Positions 6,101 through 13,553 of a stretch of 21,433 bases of DNA are shown here, piece by piece. The stretch is from NCBI GenBank assembly GCA_046153875.1, contig JBJXFE010000048.1, positions 1 through 21,433 of the forward strand. The letters are read 5' to 3'. The notes below the pieces were generated by a model. That model was not told the origin of the DNA, did not search any database, and was given only the letters and a program-made list of their open reading frames with translations. A program made the translations under genes and the position numbers. The stretch is from JBJXFE01 sp046153875. Lineage in GTDB: Bacteria; Planctomycetota; Phycisphaerae; Phycisphaerales; UBA1924. Positions within the stretch are counted from its first letter, which is position 1. Every line of letters starts with the position of its first letter.

Positions 6101-7366
6101 ATGCCCGCGTCGGCCCAACCCGTCTTCCGCGACCTGCCCTTCATGGGCGTGATCCACGTCAACAACGAGGCCGCCAAGGTCGGCTACCGCATGGGCGACC
6201 CGGCCTGGTCGAACCTCGGGCAGGGGCAACCGGAGATCGGTGAAATCCCCGGGGCTCCGGCGCGCTACAACCGCATCGACCTCGAACCCTCCGACCACGG
6301 CTACGGCCCGGTCGAGGGGCTGCCCGAGCTGCGCGAGGCCGTCGCCGAGCACTACAACCGTCTCTTCCGTCGCGGGCACTCGTCGCGCTACACGGCCGAA
6401 AACGTGGCCGTCGCTGCCGGCGGACGCCTCGCCCTCTCGCGCTGCGGCTCCGCCCTCGACAAGCGTCGCCTCGGCTACTTCACGCCCGACTACACCGCGT
6501 ACGAAGACCTCATCACCACCTTCGACCGCATCGCGCCGACGCACATCGAGCTGCGCGCCGAGAACGGCTTCCGCATCGATCCCGCCGAGCTCGACCGGCG
6601 CGTCGAGCGCGACCGCCTCGACGCCCTGCTCATCAGCAACCCGTGCAACCCCACCGGCGTGGTGGTCGAAGGCCCGGAGCTCGGCGCGTGGGCGGCCCTC
6701 TCCCGCCGGCGCGGCTGCACGCTGTTCATGGACGAGTTCTACTCGCACTACGTCTACCGCAACGGCCGACCCGCCGACGCCCCCGTCAGCATCGCGGCCC
6801 ACGTCGAGGACGTGAACCGCGACAGCGTCGTCATCTTCGACGGCCTGACCAAGTGCTACCGCTACCCCGGCTGGCGCGTCGGGTGGATCGTCGCGCCGCG
6901 CGACGCCATCCGCACGATCACCGCGGCCGGCAGCTTCCTCGACGGCGGGCCGGGCCGCCCCATCCAGCGGGCGGCGCGGGACGTCCTCGCGCCCACGCGG
7001 GCAGACCAGGAAACCAACGCCATGCGCGCTCACTTCGCCGGCAAGCACGCGATCACCATTACGCGCCTACGGGAGCTGGGCGTCGTGTTCCCCGCCGAGA
7101 AAGCCCCGGTCCAGGGAACGTTCTACGCCTGGGGCTCCGTCGCCGCGCTCCCCGGGCCGCTCAGCACCGGCATGGGGTTCATGCGCGAGGCCTTCAAGCA
7201 CCGCGTGCTGACCGTTCCGGGCGAGTTCTTCGACGTGAACCCCGGGCGTGCGCGCCGCGGCCCGTCGCCGCTCGCGTCGTTCGTTCGGTTCAGTTTCGGT
7301 CCTCCCAAGCCGAACCTCGAAGCCGGGCTGGACCGCCTCGCCGAGATGGTCCGGGCGGCACGCTGA
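6101..7366 (+). CDS. PLP-dependent aminotransferase, class I/II
   Basis: The product (421 aa) is a fold-type I aminotransferase of the aspartate-aminotransferase superfamily. It shows YGPVEGLPELREAV (68-81), the SNPCNPTG loop (179-186) with the PLP-contacting Asn, MDEFYSHYVY (210-219) with Asp211 and Tyr214 for the pyridine ring, GLTKCYRYPGWRVGW (248-262) with the Schiff-base Lys251, and FVRFSFG (394-400) with the carboxylate-binding Arg396. The substrate cannot be told from sequence alone. The ATG at 6101 is preferred to a GTG at 6089 because GGAG (6091-6094) lies 6 nt before it. It appears monocistronic, with 164 bp to the divergent globin gene and 143 bp to the next gene. Confidence 0.93.
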   Translation: MPASAQPVFRDLPFMGVIHVNNEAAKVGYRMGDPAWSNLGQGQPEIGEIPGAPARYNRIDLEPSDHGYGPVEGLPELREAVAEHYNRLFRRGHSSRYTAENVAVAAGGRLALSRCGSALDKRRLGYFTPDYTAYEDLITTFDRIAPTHIELRAENGFRIDPAELDRRVERDRLDALLISNPCNPTGVVVEGPELGAWAALSRRRGCTLFMDEFYSHYVYRNGRPADAPVSIAAHVEDVNRDSVVIFDGLTKCYRYPGWRVGWIVAPRDAIRTITAAGSFLDGGPGRPIQRAARDVLAPTRADQETNAMRAHFAGKHAITITRLRELGVVFPAEKAPVQGTFYAWGSVAALPGPLSTGMGFMREAFKHRVLTVPGEFFDVNPGRARRGPSPLASFVRFSFGPPKPNLEAGLDRLAEMVRAAR

Positions 7367-7509
7367 CGCGCCGGCTTCCCCGCGCCATCGCAACCCCTTG
7401 TAGACTTCGAACGCCCGCTGCAATGCGGGGCTCGGCATCGGCGTTGTGCCCGGGCCGGTCGCGGAGTTGCTCTCGCCTGACGGACCAGAACCCGCTTGGA
7501 GGAACCCAC

Positions 7510-8841
7510 ATGCTCGGCTCTCGTGGCGCGCGTCGTGTCGGATGGACGTCCATCGCCGTGGTTAGCGCCGCGGTCCTCGCGCTCGGCGCCCCCGCGCTCG
7601 GGCAGGGTCGCCCCGGCGGCGGCGGCGGCGGCGGCCAGGGTCAGCGCGGGTTCGGCGGCGGAGGGATGTTCGGCGGCGGCGGCATGGGCCAGGACATGTT
7701 CACCCCCGCGGTCGATAGCCGCGAGCTCGACCGCTACAAGTCGATCCTCACCCTCGACAAGGACCAGAACGACATCGTCCGCTCCCTCTTCGAGGGGTAC
7801 AACGAAGAGTTCCGCGCCGCCGCCGCGGAGGTCCGCTCCAAGATGGAAGCCGCCCGTGAAGAGGCCCGCGCGTCGGGCGACCGCGGCGGATTCGCGAACA
7901 TGCGCACGATGACGCAGGAGTTCCGCACCAAACGCGACGCGATGGAGAAGTCCTTCTTCACCGACGTGCAGGCGATCCTCACGCCCGAGCAGCAGGCCGG
8001 CTGGCCCAGGGTCGAGCGCGTCCGCCGACGCGAGCGCACCGTGCCCCGCGGACTGATGAGCGGCGAGCGCGTCGACGTGATCGCGCTCGTCGAGAAGCAG
8101 AAGTTCGCCCCGGACGTCACCGCCGCCATCGCGCCGACCCTCGAGCAGTACGAGCTCGACCTCGACAAGGCCCTCATCGAGCGCAACAAGGCCTACGAAG
8201 ACGGCTTCAGCCGCATCGGCGAGCTCTTCCAGAACGGCGACCAGGACGCGGCCCGCGCCGCAATGCAGAAGATCATGGAGACGGCCCGGACCGCCAGCAC
8301 GCGCGTCCGCGACCTGAACCGCCGCTCCGCCCGCCAGGTGCAGGCCGCACTCCCCGAGTCCGCCCAGTGGGGATTCGAGAAGGCCGTCCGCGAAGCGAGC
8401 TTCCCGCAGGTCTACCGCGAGACCCGGGCCGCCCGATCGCTCACCGCGGCCAAGGGTTTCGGCGACCTCGACGACACGCAGCGCCAGGGAATCGCCGCGC
8501 TCACCGAGTCCTTCACGCGCGACATCGGCGGGCTCAACGACCAGCTCGCCCAAGCCACCGAGCAGGTCGAGGAGACCATCACCGCCGACCGCATCTTCCG
8601 CGGCCGGCGCGACGAGGCCGACGACGGCCCCGCCGGCGAGTTCTGGCGCAAGCGCCGCGACCTCGACCGCACCACCATCGAAAACCTCCGCAAGCTGCTC
8701 ACGCCGGAGCAGGTCGAGCGCCTCCCACGCCCCGAGGAAAACGAGAACCAGGGCCCGGGGCGGCGCGGACGCGATGGGGGTGAGGGCGGCGGCGATCGCC
8801 CCCAGCAGGACCGCCCCCGGCGCCCGGACGGCATCGGCTGA
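7510..8841 (+). CDS. Exported LTxxQ-motif (Spy/CpxP-like) protein, paralogue 1
   Basis: The product is 443 aa. A strong GGAGGA (7498-7503) sits 6 nt before the ATG. The signal peptide has a basic start, a hydrophobic core (about 12-28) and a likely cut after PALG or nearby. A Gly-rich segment (33-60) follows, then mostly charged, helical sequence. LTxxQ-like motifs occur at LTLDKDQ (80-86), LTPEQQAGW (157-165), LDDTQ (320-324) and LTPEQ (397-401), as in the Spy/CpxP periplasmic family but in a protein two to three times longer. The tail (about 411-443) is rich in Gly, Arg and Asp. It is the most diverged of three adjacent paralogues and shares ASFPQVY (296-302) with the FPRVY of the others. 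It is probably periplasmic; the function is unknown. Confidence 0.82.
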   Translation: MLGSRGARRVGWTSIAVVSAAVLALGAPALGQGRPGGGGGGGQGQRGFGGGGMFGGGGMGQDMFTPAVDSRELDRYKSILTLDKDQNDIVRSLFEGYNEEFRAAAAEVRSKMEAAREEARASGDRGGFANMRTMTQEFRTKRDAMEKSFFTDVQAILTPEQQAGWPRVERVRRRERTVPRGLMSGERVDVIALVEKQKFAPDVTAAIAPTLEQYELDLDKALIERNKAYEDGFSRIGELFQNGDQDAARAAMQKIMETARTASTRVRDLNRRSARQVQAALPESAQWGFEKAVREASFPQVYRETRAARSLTAAKGFGDLDDTQRQGIAALTESFTRDIGGLNDQLAQATEQVEETITADRIFRGRRDEADDGPAGEFWRKRRDLDRTTIENLRKLLTPEQVERLPRPEENENQGPGRRGRDGGEGGGDRPQQDRPRRPDGIG

Positions 8842-8944
8842 ACACGACCGGCCCGTATCGTCCCGTCCGCGAACGCCCACCGTTCCGACGCGACATTCGC
8901 GCGGCCCGCTGACGGGGCACCGCCCCCGGCGCATCTGCGCGTCT

Positions 8945-8960
8945 CGCGGTCCTGACCGCG
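8945..8960. promoter_or_regulatory. Inverted repeat upstream of paralogue 2
   Basis: CGCGGTC (8945-8951) and GACCGCG (8954-8960) form a near-palindrome with a 2-bp centre, about 66 bp before the next start codon. A shorter repeat GCGCA/TGCGC lies just upstream (8929-8940). It could be an operator for a dimeric regulator or the end of the preceding transcript. No partner copy was noticed upstream of the other two paralogues. Confidence 0.28.
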
Positions 8961-9025
8961 CCCGCCCCCAACGGCTGGCGCGCTCGCGGAGAGGTCGGTC
9001 CACTTCCCCATTGAAGGAGAGCACC

Positions 9026-10303
9026 ATGGGCGTCCGTCGCTTGTTCGGTTCGGCGTTGGCGGGCGGGCTGGTCGCAGCGGCTGGGGCCGTGGTCTCGGTC
9101 GCCGGGCCGGCCGCGGCGCAGAACGTCATGGTGACGTCGACCGTGCGCGAGGACTCCGGCGCGCCCGCGGGCATGATCTCCGGCAAGGGCGTCGAGAAAT
9201 ACGGCTCGCTGCTCGGGCTCGACGACGACCAGAAGGCCGCGTTCAAATCGCTCCACGAGGGGTACGTGACGGAGTACCAGGCCGCCGCGAAGGAGATGCG
9301 CGACGGCATGCAGGAACTCACCCGCGCCTTCGAGGACACCCAGGACCACTCGGTGTTCAGCGAAAAAATGCCCGCGATCCGCCGGACGCACCGCGAAAAG
9401 ACGAAGAAGCTCGAAGCGGGGCTCCTCGCCGATCTCAAGGCCCTGCTGTCGCCCGCGCAGGACGCCGGCTGGCCCAAGGTCGAGCGCCAGCGCCGCCGCG
9501 AGACCAGCCTCCGCGGATCGTTCAGCGGTGAGAGCGTCAACATCCTCCAGATCGTCGAAGGGCTCAAGGTCCAGCCGGACGCACCGCTCAGCGAGGCCCT
9601 CAACGACTACGAGCTGGAGCTTGACCGCGCCCTGGCCGCGAAGGAGCAGGCCCAGCCGAGCGGCGACAGCTTCGGCCCTGGTGGCGGCCAGTTCAACATG
9701 GAAGAGTTCCAGGAACGCATGGCCAAGGCGCGCGAAGCCGGCCTCAAGGTCCGTGAGGTGAATCAGCGCCACGCCCGGCGCGTCGAGCCCCTGCTCCCCG
9801 AGGCGAAACGCTGGGAGTTCGCCGCCGCCGTGCGGCGCGACAGCTTCCCGCGCGTCTACCGCCCGTCCCGCACGTCCCGGGCGCTCGAGGAATCGCTGAA
9901 GTTCACCGACCTCGACGCCCCGCAGCGCGAGGCGATCTCCGCCCTCAAGACCTCGTACGATCGGGACCTGGCCGCGGTCAACGACCGCTGGGCCTCGGCG
10001 ATCGAGGACGATGAGAAGTCGGACAAGGGTGGCGGCACGATGATGATGCCCGGCGGCGGCGTCATGCAGGTCCGCATGGGCGATGAGGACAAGAACTCGC
10101 CGCTCGCCCAGGCCCGCAAGGCCCGCACCGACCTGGACTCGCGAACCCGCGAGCGCCTCCACTCCCAGCTCCGCCCGGACCAGAAGGAAAAACTCCCCAA
10201 GGGCCCGGACCGCGACGCCGCCGGTGAAGACGGGGCCTTCGAGGCGGTCGGCGGGATGGGCATTTTCGTGGTCGAGGACGACCAGGGCGGCGGGGGCCGG
10301 TAA
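9026..10303 (+). CDS. Exported LTxxQ-motif (Spy/CpxP-like) protein, paralogue 2
   Basis: The product is 425 aa. AAGGAG (9014-9019) precedes the ATG by 6 nt. The signal peptide (hydrophobic 8-27) ends in PAAA before Gln32, a good type I site. The mature part is helical and charged, with motifs LLGLDDDQ (62-69), LLSPAQDAGWP (140-150), LDAPQ (296-300) and LRPDQ (382-386). FEDTQD (102-107), SFPRVY (273-278), NDRWASAIE (319-327) and ARKARTDLD (363-371) are nearly identical in paralogue 3, so these two are the closer pair. A Gly/Met-rich loop (335-351) interrupts the C-terminal third, and the end is acidic and glycine-rich. It is likely periplasmic. A role in folding, metal or stress response is possible by analogy with Spy/CpxP but unproven. 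Confidence 0.82.
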   Translation: MGVRRLFGSALAGGLVAAAGAVVSVAGPAAAQNVMVTSTVREDSGAPAGMISGKGVEKYGSLLGLDDDQKAAFKSLHEGYVTEYQAAAKEMRDGMQELTRAFEDTQDHSVFSEKMPAIRRTHREKTKKLEAGLLADLKALLSPAQDAGWPKVERQRRRETSLRGSFSGESVNILQIVEGLKVQPDAPLSEALNDYELELDRALAAKEQAQPSGDSFGPGGGQFNMEEFQERMAKAREAGLKVREVNQRHARRVEPLLPEAKRWEFAAAVRRDSFPRVYRPSRTSRALEESLKFTDLDAPQREAISALKTSYDRDLAAVNDRWASAIEDDEKSDKGGGTMMMPGGGVMQVRMGDEDKNSPLAQARKARTDLDSRTRERLHSQLRPDQKEKLPKGPDRDAAGEDGAFEAVGGMGIFVVEDDQGGGGR

Positions 10304-10549
10304 CTCCCCGGTTCCATCGTCGATCGGCAAGCCGAGATCGTGTCGTGCGTTAGGCCAACTGCCCGGCGGTGACCGCGCGCTCGGAGCGTCGCAGCAGATC
10401 ACCAGGGACTTCTGAGCGGCACATCACCGCGAATAGCCCCACGATCGCGGTTTGTTCGTATAACGGTTCGCGGGTTGATCGGCTATAACGTCATGCACGG
10501 GTTTCCCAATCCATCCCGGCACGAAAGTGCGAACAGGAGGAACTCCGCC
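10304..10549 (+). promoter_or_regulatory. Intergenic region with two TATAAC -10-like boxes before paralogue 3
   Basis: TATAAC occurs at 10459-10464 and again at 10484-10489, each followed by G and 25 bp apart, in an unusually AT-tolerant patch. Either could be a -10 element for the third paralogue and perhaps for the downstream secretion operon. No good -35 hexamer was found at 16-18 bp for either box, so a regulated or alternative-sigma promoter is possible. The rest of the 246-bp gap shows no gene. Confidence 0.3.
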
Positions 10550-11830
10550 ATGACACCGATCCCGCGCCGACTCCGCACGTCCCCGCTGCTCATCGCCCTG
10601 GCCGCGCTCATCGCGTGCCTGCTGCCGCTCGGCTCCGCCCGCGCGCAGTTCGGGATGATGGGGGGCGCCGACGCCAACATGATGGGGCAGTTCAAGATCG
10701 CGCGCTCCAACCTGGAGGGCTACGCGAAGCTGCTCGGGCTCGACAAGGACCAGTCCGACGCCATGCTCGCGCTCCACGAGGGATACACCGAGCAGTACGA
10801 AGCGCTGACCAAGGGCTTCCAGACGGACATGGAGAAGATCCAGGAGGAGTTCGAGGACACACAGGACATCACCGTCTTCCAGAAGCAGATGCCCAAGATC
10901 GGCGCGGCGTTCGGCGAGAAGATGGAGTCGCTCGAGAAGGGCTTCCTCGCCGACCTGCGGGCGCTGCTCACGCCCCAGCAGGACGAGCAGTGGCCGAGAA
11001 TCGAGCGGATGCGACTGCGCGAGAGCGCTCTGCGTTTCTCCATGATCAGCGGGCAGGGTGTGGACCTTGTGGACGTCCTGGGCGACCTGAAGATCGACGC
11101 GGCCGCGAACCCCGACCTGACCGACCAGCTCGGACGCTACGAGCTCGACCTCGACAAAACCCTCAAGTCCTTCGAGAAGTGGGGGAAGGACCAGCAGAAG
11201 CAGTTCCTCGACGACGAAAACGCCTTCGACATGTCCAAGATGAACGAGATGATGAAGAAGGTCGAGGAAATGATGAAAGAGATGGCCCGCCTGAGCATGG
11301 CCATCCGCGACGTGAACAGGCAGTACGCCCGCACGATCCTCCCGATGCTCGCCGGTGACACGCAGGACCGGTTCGATCAGGAGGTCAAGCGGCGTAGCTT
11401 CCCGCGCGTCTACAAGCGTTCGTGGGTGACGAAGGCGGTCGGCTCGGCCGGCGGGTTTGCCGACCTCTCCGGCGACCAGCAGACCCAGCTTGCCGAACTG
11501 CGGGCCGCCTACGAGCGCGAGCTGGCCGCCGCCAACGACCGCTGGGCCGCCGCGATCACCGAGAAGGAAGAGAAGTCCGGCGGGTCGATGATGGCCATGA
11601 TGCAGTCGATGATGGGCGGCGGCGACGCCAGCCAGAACGATCCGGTCAACGAGGCCCGCAAGGCTCGCAAGGATCTCGACGGGCGCTACAAGGACAAGCT
11701 CAACGCGCTCCTCTCCGGCGAGCAGCAGGCCCGGCTCCCCGAGGACAAGCGCGAGCCGCGCGACCAGATGAACCCCATGGGCATGATGACCGAGACCGAC
11801 CTGGAGGTCGAGCGCGACGACGGGCCCTAG
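10550..11830 (+). CDS. Exported methionine-rich LTxxQ-motif protein, paralogue 3
   Basis: The product is 426 aa. AGGAGG (10535-10540) lies 9 nt before the ATG, which makes the longer upstream in-frame start unlikely. The signal peptide (hydrophobic 13-27) ends SARA before Gln33. Motifs are LLGLDKDQ (61-68), LLTPQQ (139-144), LSGDQQ (306-311) and LLSGEQQ (387-393), matching the spacing in paralogue 2. About 30 methionines are present, clustered at 36-45, 228-250 (DMSKMNEMMKK and EEMMKEM), 347-355 (MMAMMQSMM) and 407-413. Such clusters can bind soft metals such as Cu(I) or scavenge oxidants, an inference only. The stop is 55 bp before gspE on the same strand, so co-transcription with the secretion operon is possible. 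Confidence 0.82.
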   Translation: MTPIPRRLRTSPLLIALAALIACLLPLGSARAQFGMMGGADANMMGQFKIARSNLEGYAKLLGLDKDQSDAMLALHEGYTEQYEALTKGFQTDMEKIQEEFEDTQDITVFQKQMPKIGAAFGEKMESLEKGFLADLRALLTPQQDEQWPRIERMRLRESALRFSMISGQGVDLVDVLGDLKIDAAANPDLTDQLGRYELDLDKTLKSFEKWGKDQQKQFLDDENAFDMSKMNEMMKKVEEMMKEMARLSMAIRDVNRQYARTILPMLAGDTQDRFDQEVKRRSFPRVYKRSWVTKAVGSAGGFADLSGDQQTQLAELRAAYERELAAANDRWAAAITEKEEKSGGSMMAMMQSMMGGGDASQNDPVNEARKARKDLDGRYKDKLNALLSGEQQARLPEDKREPRDQMNPMGMMTETDLEVERDDGP

Positions 11831-11851
11831 CGGCCACGGCCTGACTTTCAC

Positions 11852-11870
11852 CCGCGGCACGACGCCGCGG
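11852..11870 (+). terminator. GC hairpin between paralogue 3 and gspE
   Basis: CCGCGGC (11852-11858) and GCCGCGG (11864-11870) pair perfectly around loop ACGAC. It lies 22 nt after the paralogue 3 stop and ends 15 nt before the gspE ATG, next to its GGAG ribosome site. No U tract follows. It could be a terminator, a processing barrier that lets the two units be expressed at different levels, or a translational control element for gspE. Confidence 0.35.
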
Positions 11871-11885
11871 CGACGCGGAGAACGA

Positions 11886-13553
11886 ATGGCTTCGATCGAG
11901 TCGAGGGCCGGGACCAACGTCGGACGCTCCGGCACGCTCAAAGCGCCGGTCGCCGTTGAGCCGACGATGAGTCCCGTGAACGGGCACGCCCACACCCCGC
12001 CCCCGTCCACCCCGCCGCCCTCAGCCCCGTTGGCCGACCCGCCCGTGGCCGACCCGGCCGCCGTCGCCCTCGGCGCCGCCGAGCAGGCCGTCCGTCTCCG
12101 CGCCGTCCCCTTCGCCCTGCGCGACGGGCGGCTGGTCGTTGCCATGCTCGACCCCGCGGATTACGCCGCCGCCGACGAGGTCTCCGTCACCGCCGGCATG
12201 CCCGTGACCCGTGTCGGCATCGCGCCCGAAGCCTTCACCGAACTGCTCCGCACCGCCTACGGCACCACGGCGGCCCAGATGGCCGCCCGGCTCGCCGGCG
12301 CCGACGGCGGCGGCGGCGACGACCTCGTCGCCAACCTCGAGGCCATCGACGCGGGCGACCTGCACCGCATGGCCGAGCAGCCCACCCTCATCAACCTCGT
12401 GAACCTCGTCATCCTCGAGGCCATCCGCGCCCGCGCGTCGGACATCCACGTCGAACCCTTCGAGAAGCTGCTGAACGTCAAGTACCGCGTGGACGGCGTC
12501 CTCATCGAGCAGGAGCCCCCGCCCAAGCACCTCCAGCCCGCCATCACCAGCCGCATCAAGATCATGGCCGGCATGAACATCGCCGAGCGCTACGCCCCGC
12601 AGGACGGGCACATCACCCTCCGCTTCGAGGGCCGCAAGATCGACATCCGCGTCAGCACGGTCCCGACGCTCTACGGCGAGTCGGTCGTGATGCGCATCCT
12701 CGACAAGGAGGCCATCCCCCTCGACCTGGCCACCCTCGGCATGCGCGAGCCCGACCGCGTCTCGATGCAGAAGCTCATCGATCTGCCGCACGGCATGGTC
12801 CTCGTCACCGGCCCCACCGGCAGCGGCAAGACCACGACGCTGTACGCGGCGCTGACGAAGCTCTACGACCCCTCGCTCAAGATCATCACCATCGAAGACC
12901 CCGTCGAGTACGAGCTCTTCGGCGTCAACCAGATCCCCGTCAACCCCAAGCGCGGGCTCTCGTTCGCCAGCGGCCTGCGCTCCATCCTCCGCCAGGACCC
13001 GGACGTCATCATGGTCGGCGAGATCCGCGACGGCGAGACCGCCGAGATCGCCGTGCGCGCCGCGCTCACCGGGCATCTCATCTTCTCGACGCTCCACACC
13101 AACAACGCCGTCAGCGCCGTCGGCCGCCTGCTCGACATGGGCGTCGAGCCGTTCCTGCTGGCGAGCGTCCTCGAAGGCGTCCTCGCGCAGCGCCTCGGCC
13201 GCCGCCTCTGCCCGGCGTGCCGCGTGCCGACGCCGCTCCCCGAAGAGGTCAAGCACCGCCTGGCCGACGCCGAAACCGCGATGTTCGAGGGCGGGCGCTG
13301 CTCCCGCGGCGCCGGGTGCGACAAGTGCGACGGCGCCGGGTACCACGGACGCCTCGGGTTCTACGAGGTGGTGCTCGCCTCCCCCTCGCTCCGCCGCGCC
13401 ATCGCCGAGCGCGTCAGCGCTCAGGACCTCGCCAAGGCCGCCAACGGGTTCATCACGATGCGACGCGACGGGATCATCAAGGCGGCCCAGGGCCTCACCA
13501 CCGTCGAAGAGGTCCTGAGGGCCACGCAGGACGCGGACGAGGACGCCGTCTGA
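11886..13553 (+). CDS. gspE: Type II secretion ATPase GspE
   Basis: The product (555 aa) is the hexameric cytoplasmic ATPase that drives pseudopilus assembly. After a Pro-rich N-terminus (about 35-60) comes a GspE/MshE-type N-terminal domain (about 62-126). The ATPase core then follows with SDIHVEP (185-191), Walker A GPTGSGKT (309-316), an Asp box around IITIEDPVEYE (333-343), Walker B VIMVGEIRD (374-382) and a His box around STLHTNNA (401-408). A tetracysteine zinc motif is made by C442, C445, C478 and C481. GGAG (11877-11880) is 5 nt upstream of the ATG. It is first in the operon; its stop shares one base with the gspF start. PilB of type IV pili is the alternative, but the downstream GspK/L/M set favours T2SS. 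Confidence 0.95.
   Translation: MASIESRAGTNVGRSGTLKAPVAVEPTMSPVNGHAHTPPPSTPPPSAPLADPPVADPAAVALGAAEQAVRLRAVPFALRDGRLVVAMLDPADYAAADEVSVTAGMPVTRVGIAPEAFTELLRTAYGTTAAQMAARLAGADGGGGDDLVANLEAIDAGDLHRMAEQPTLINLVNLVILEAIRARASDIHVEPFEKLLNVKYRVDGVLIEQEPPPKHLQPAITSRIKIMAGMNIAERYAPQDGHITLRFEGRKIDIRVSTVPTLYGESVVMRILDKEAIPLDLATLGMREPDRVSMQKLIDLPHGMVLVTGPTGSGKTTTLYAALTKLYDPSLKIITIEDPVEYELFGVNQIPVNPKRGLSFASGLRSILRQDPDVIMVGEIRDGETAEIAVRAALTGHLIFSTLHTNNAVSAVGRLLDMGVEPFLLASVLEGVLAQRLGRRLCPACRVPTPLPEEVKHRLADAETAMFEGGRCSRGAGCDKCDGAGYHGRLGFYEVVLASPSLRRAIAERVSAQDLAKAANGFITMRRDGIIKAAQGLTTVEEVLRATQDADEDAV

Noticed and set aside
7414..7429. Terminator after the aminotransferase gene
   Set aside because: CCCGC/GCGGG is only a 5-bp stem with a 6-nt loop and no U tract; likely chance in this composition.
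7123..9603. Large minus-strand open frame opposite the LTxxQ genes
   Set aside because: It is the shadow of codon bias in GC-rich genes. The plus-strand genes have Shine-Dalgarno sequences, signal peptides and conserved motifs, and the minus frame has none.
10321..10340. Terminator hairpin after paralogue 2
   Set aside because: The pairing needs a 2-nt bulge and a very tight loop, and no U tract follows.
12021..13346. Minus-strand open frame opposite gspE
   Set aside because: Asp/Gly/Val/Leu-rich low-complexity translation typical of antisense frames; gspE is unambiguous.
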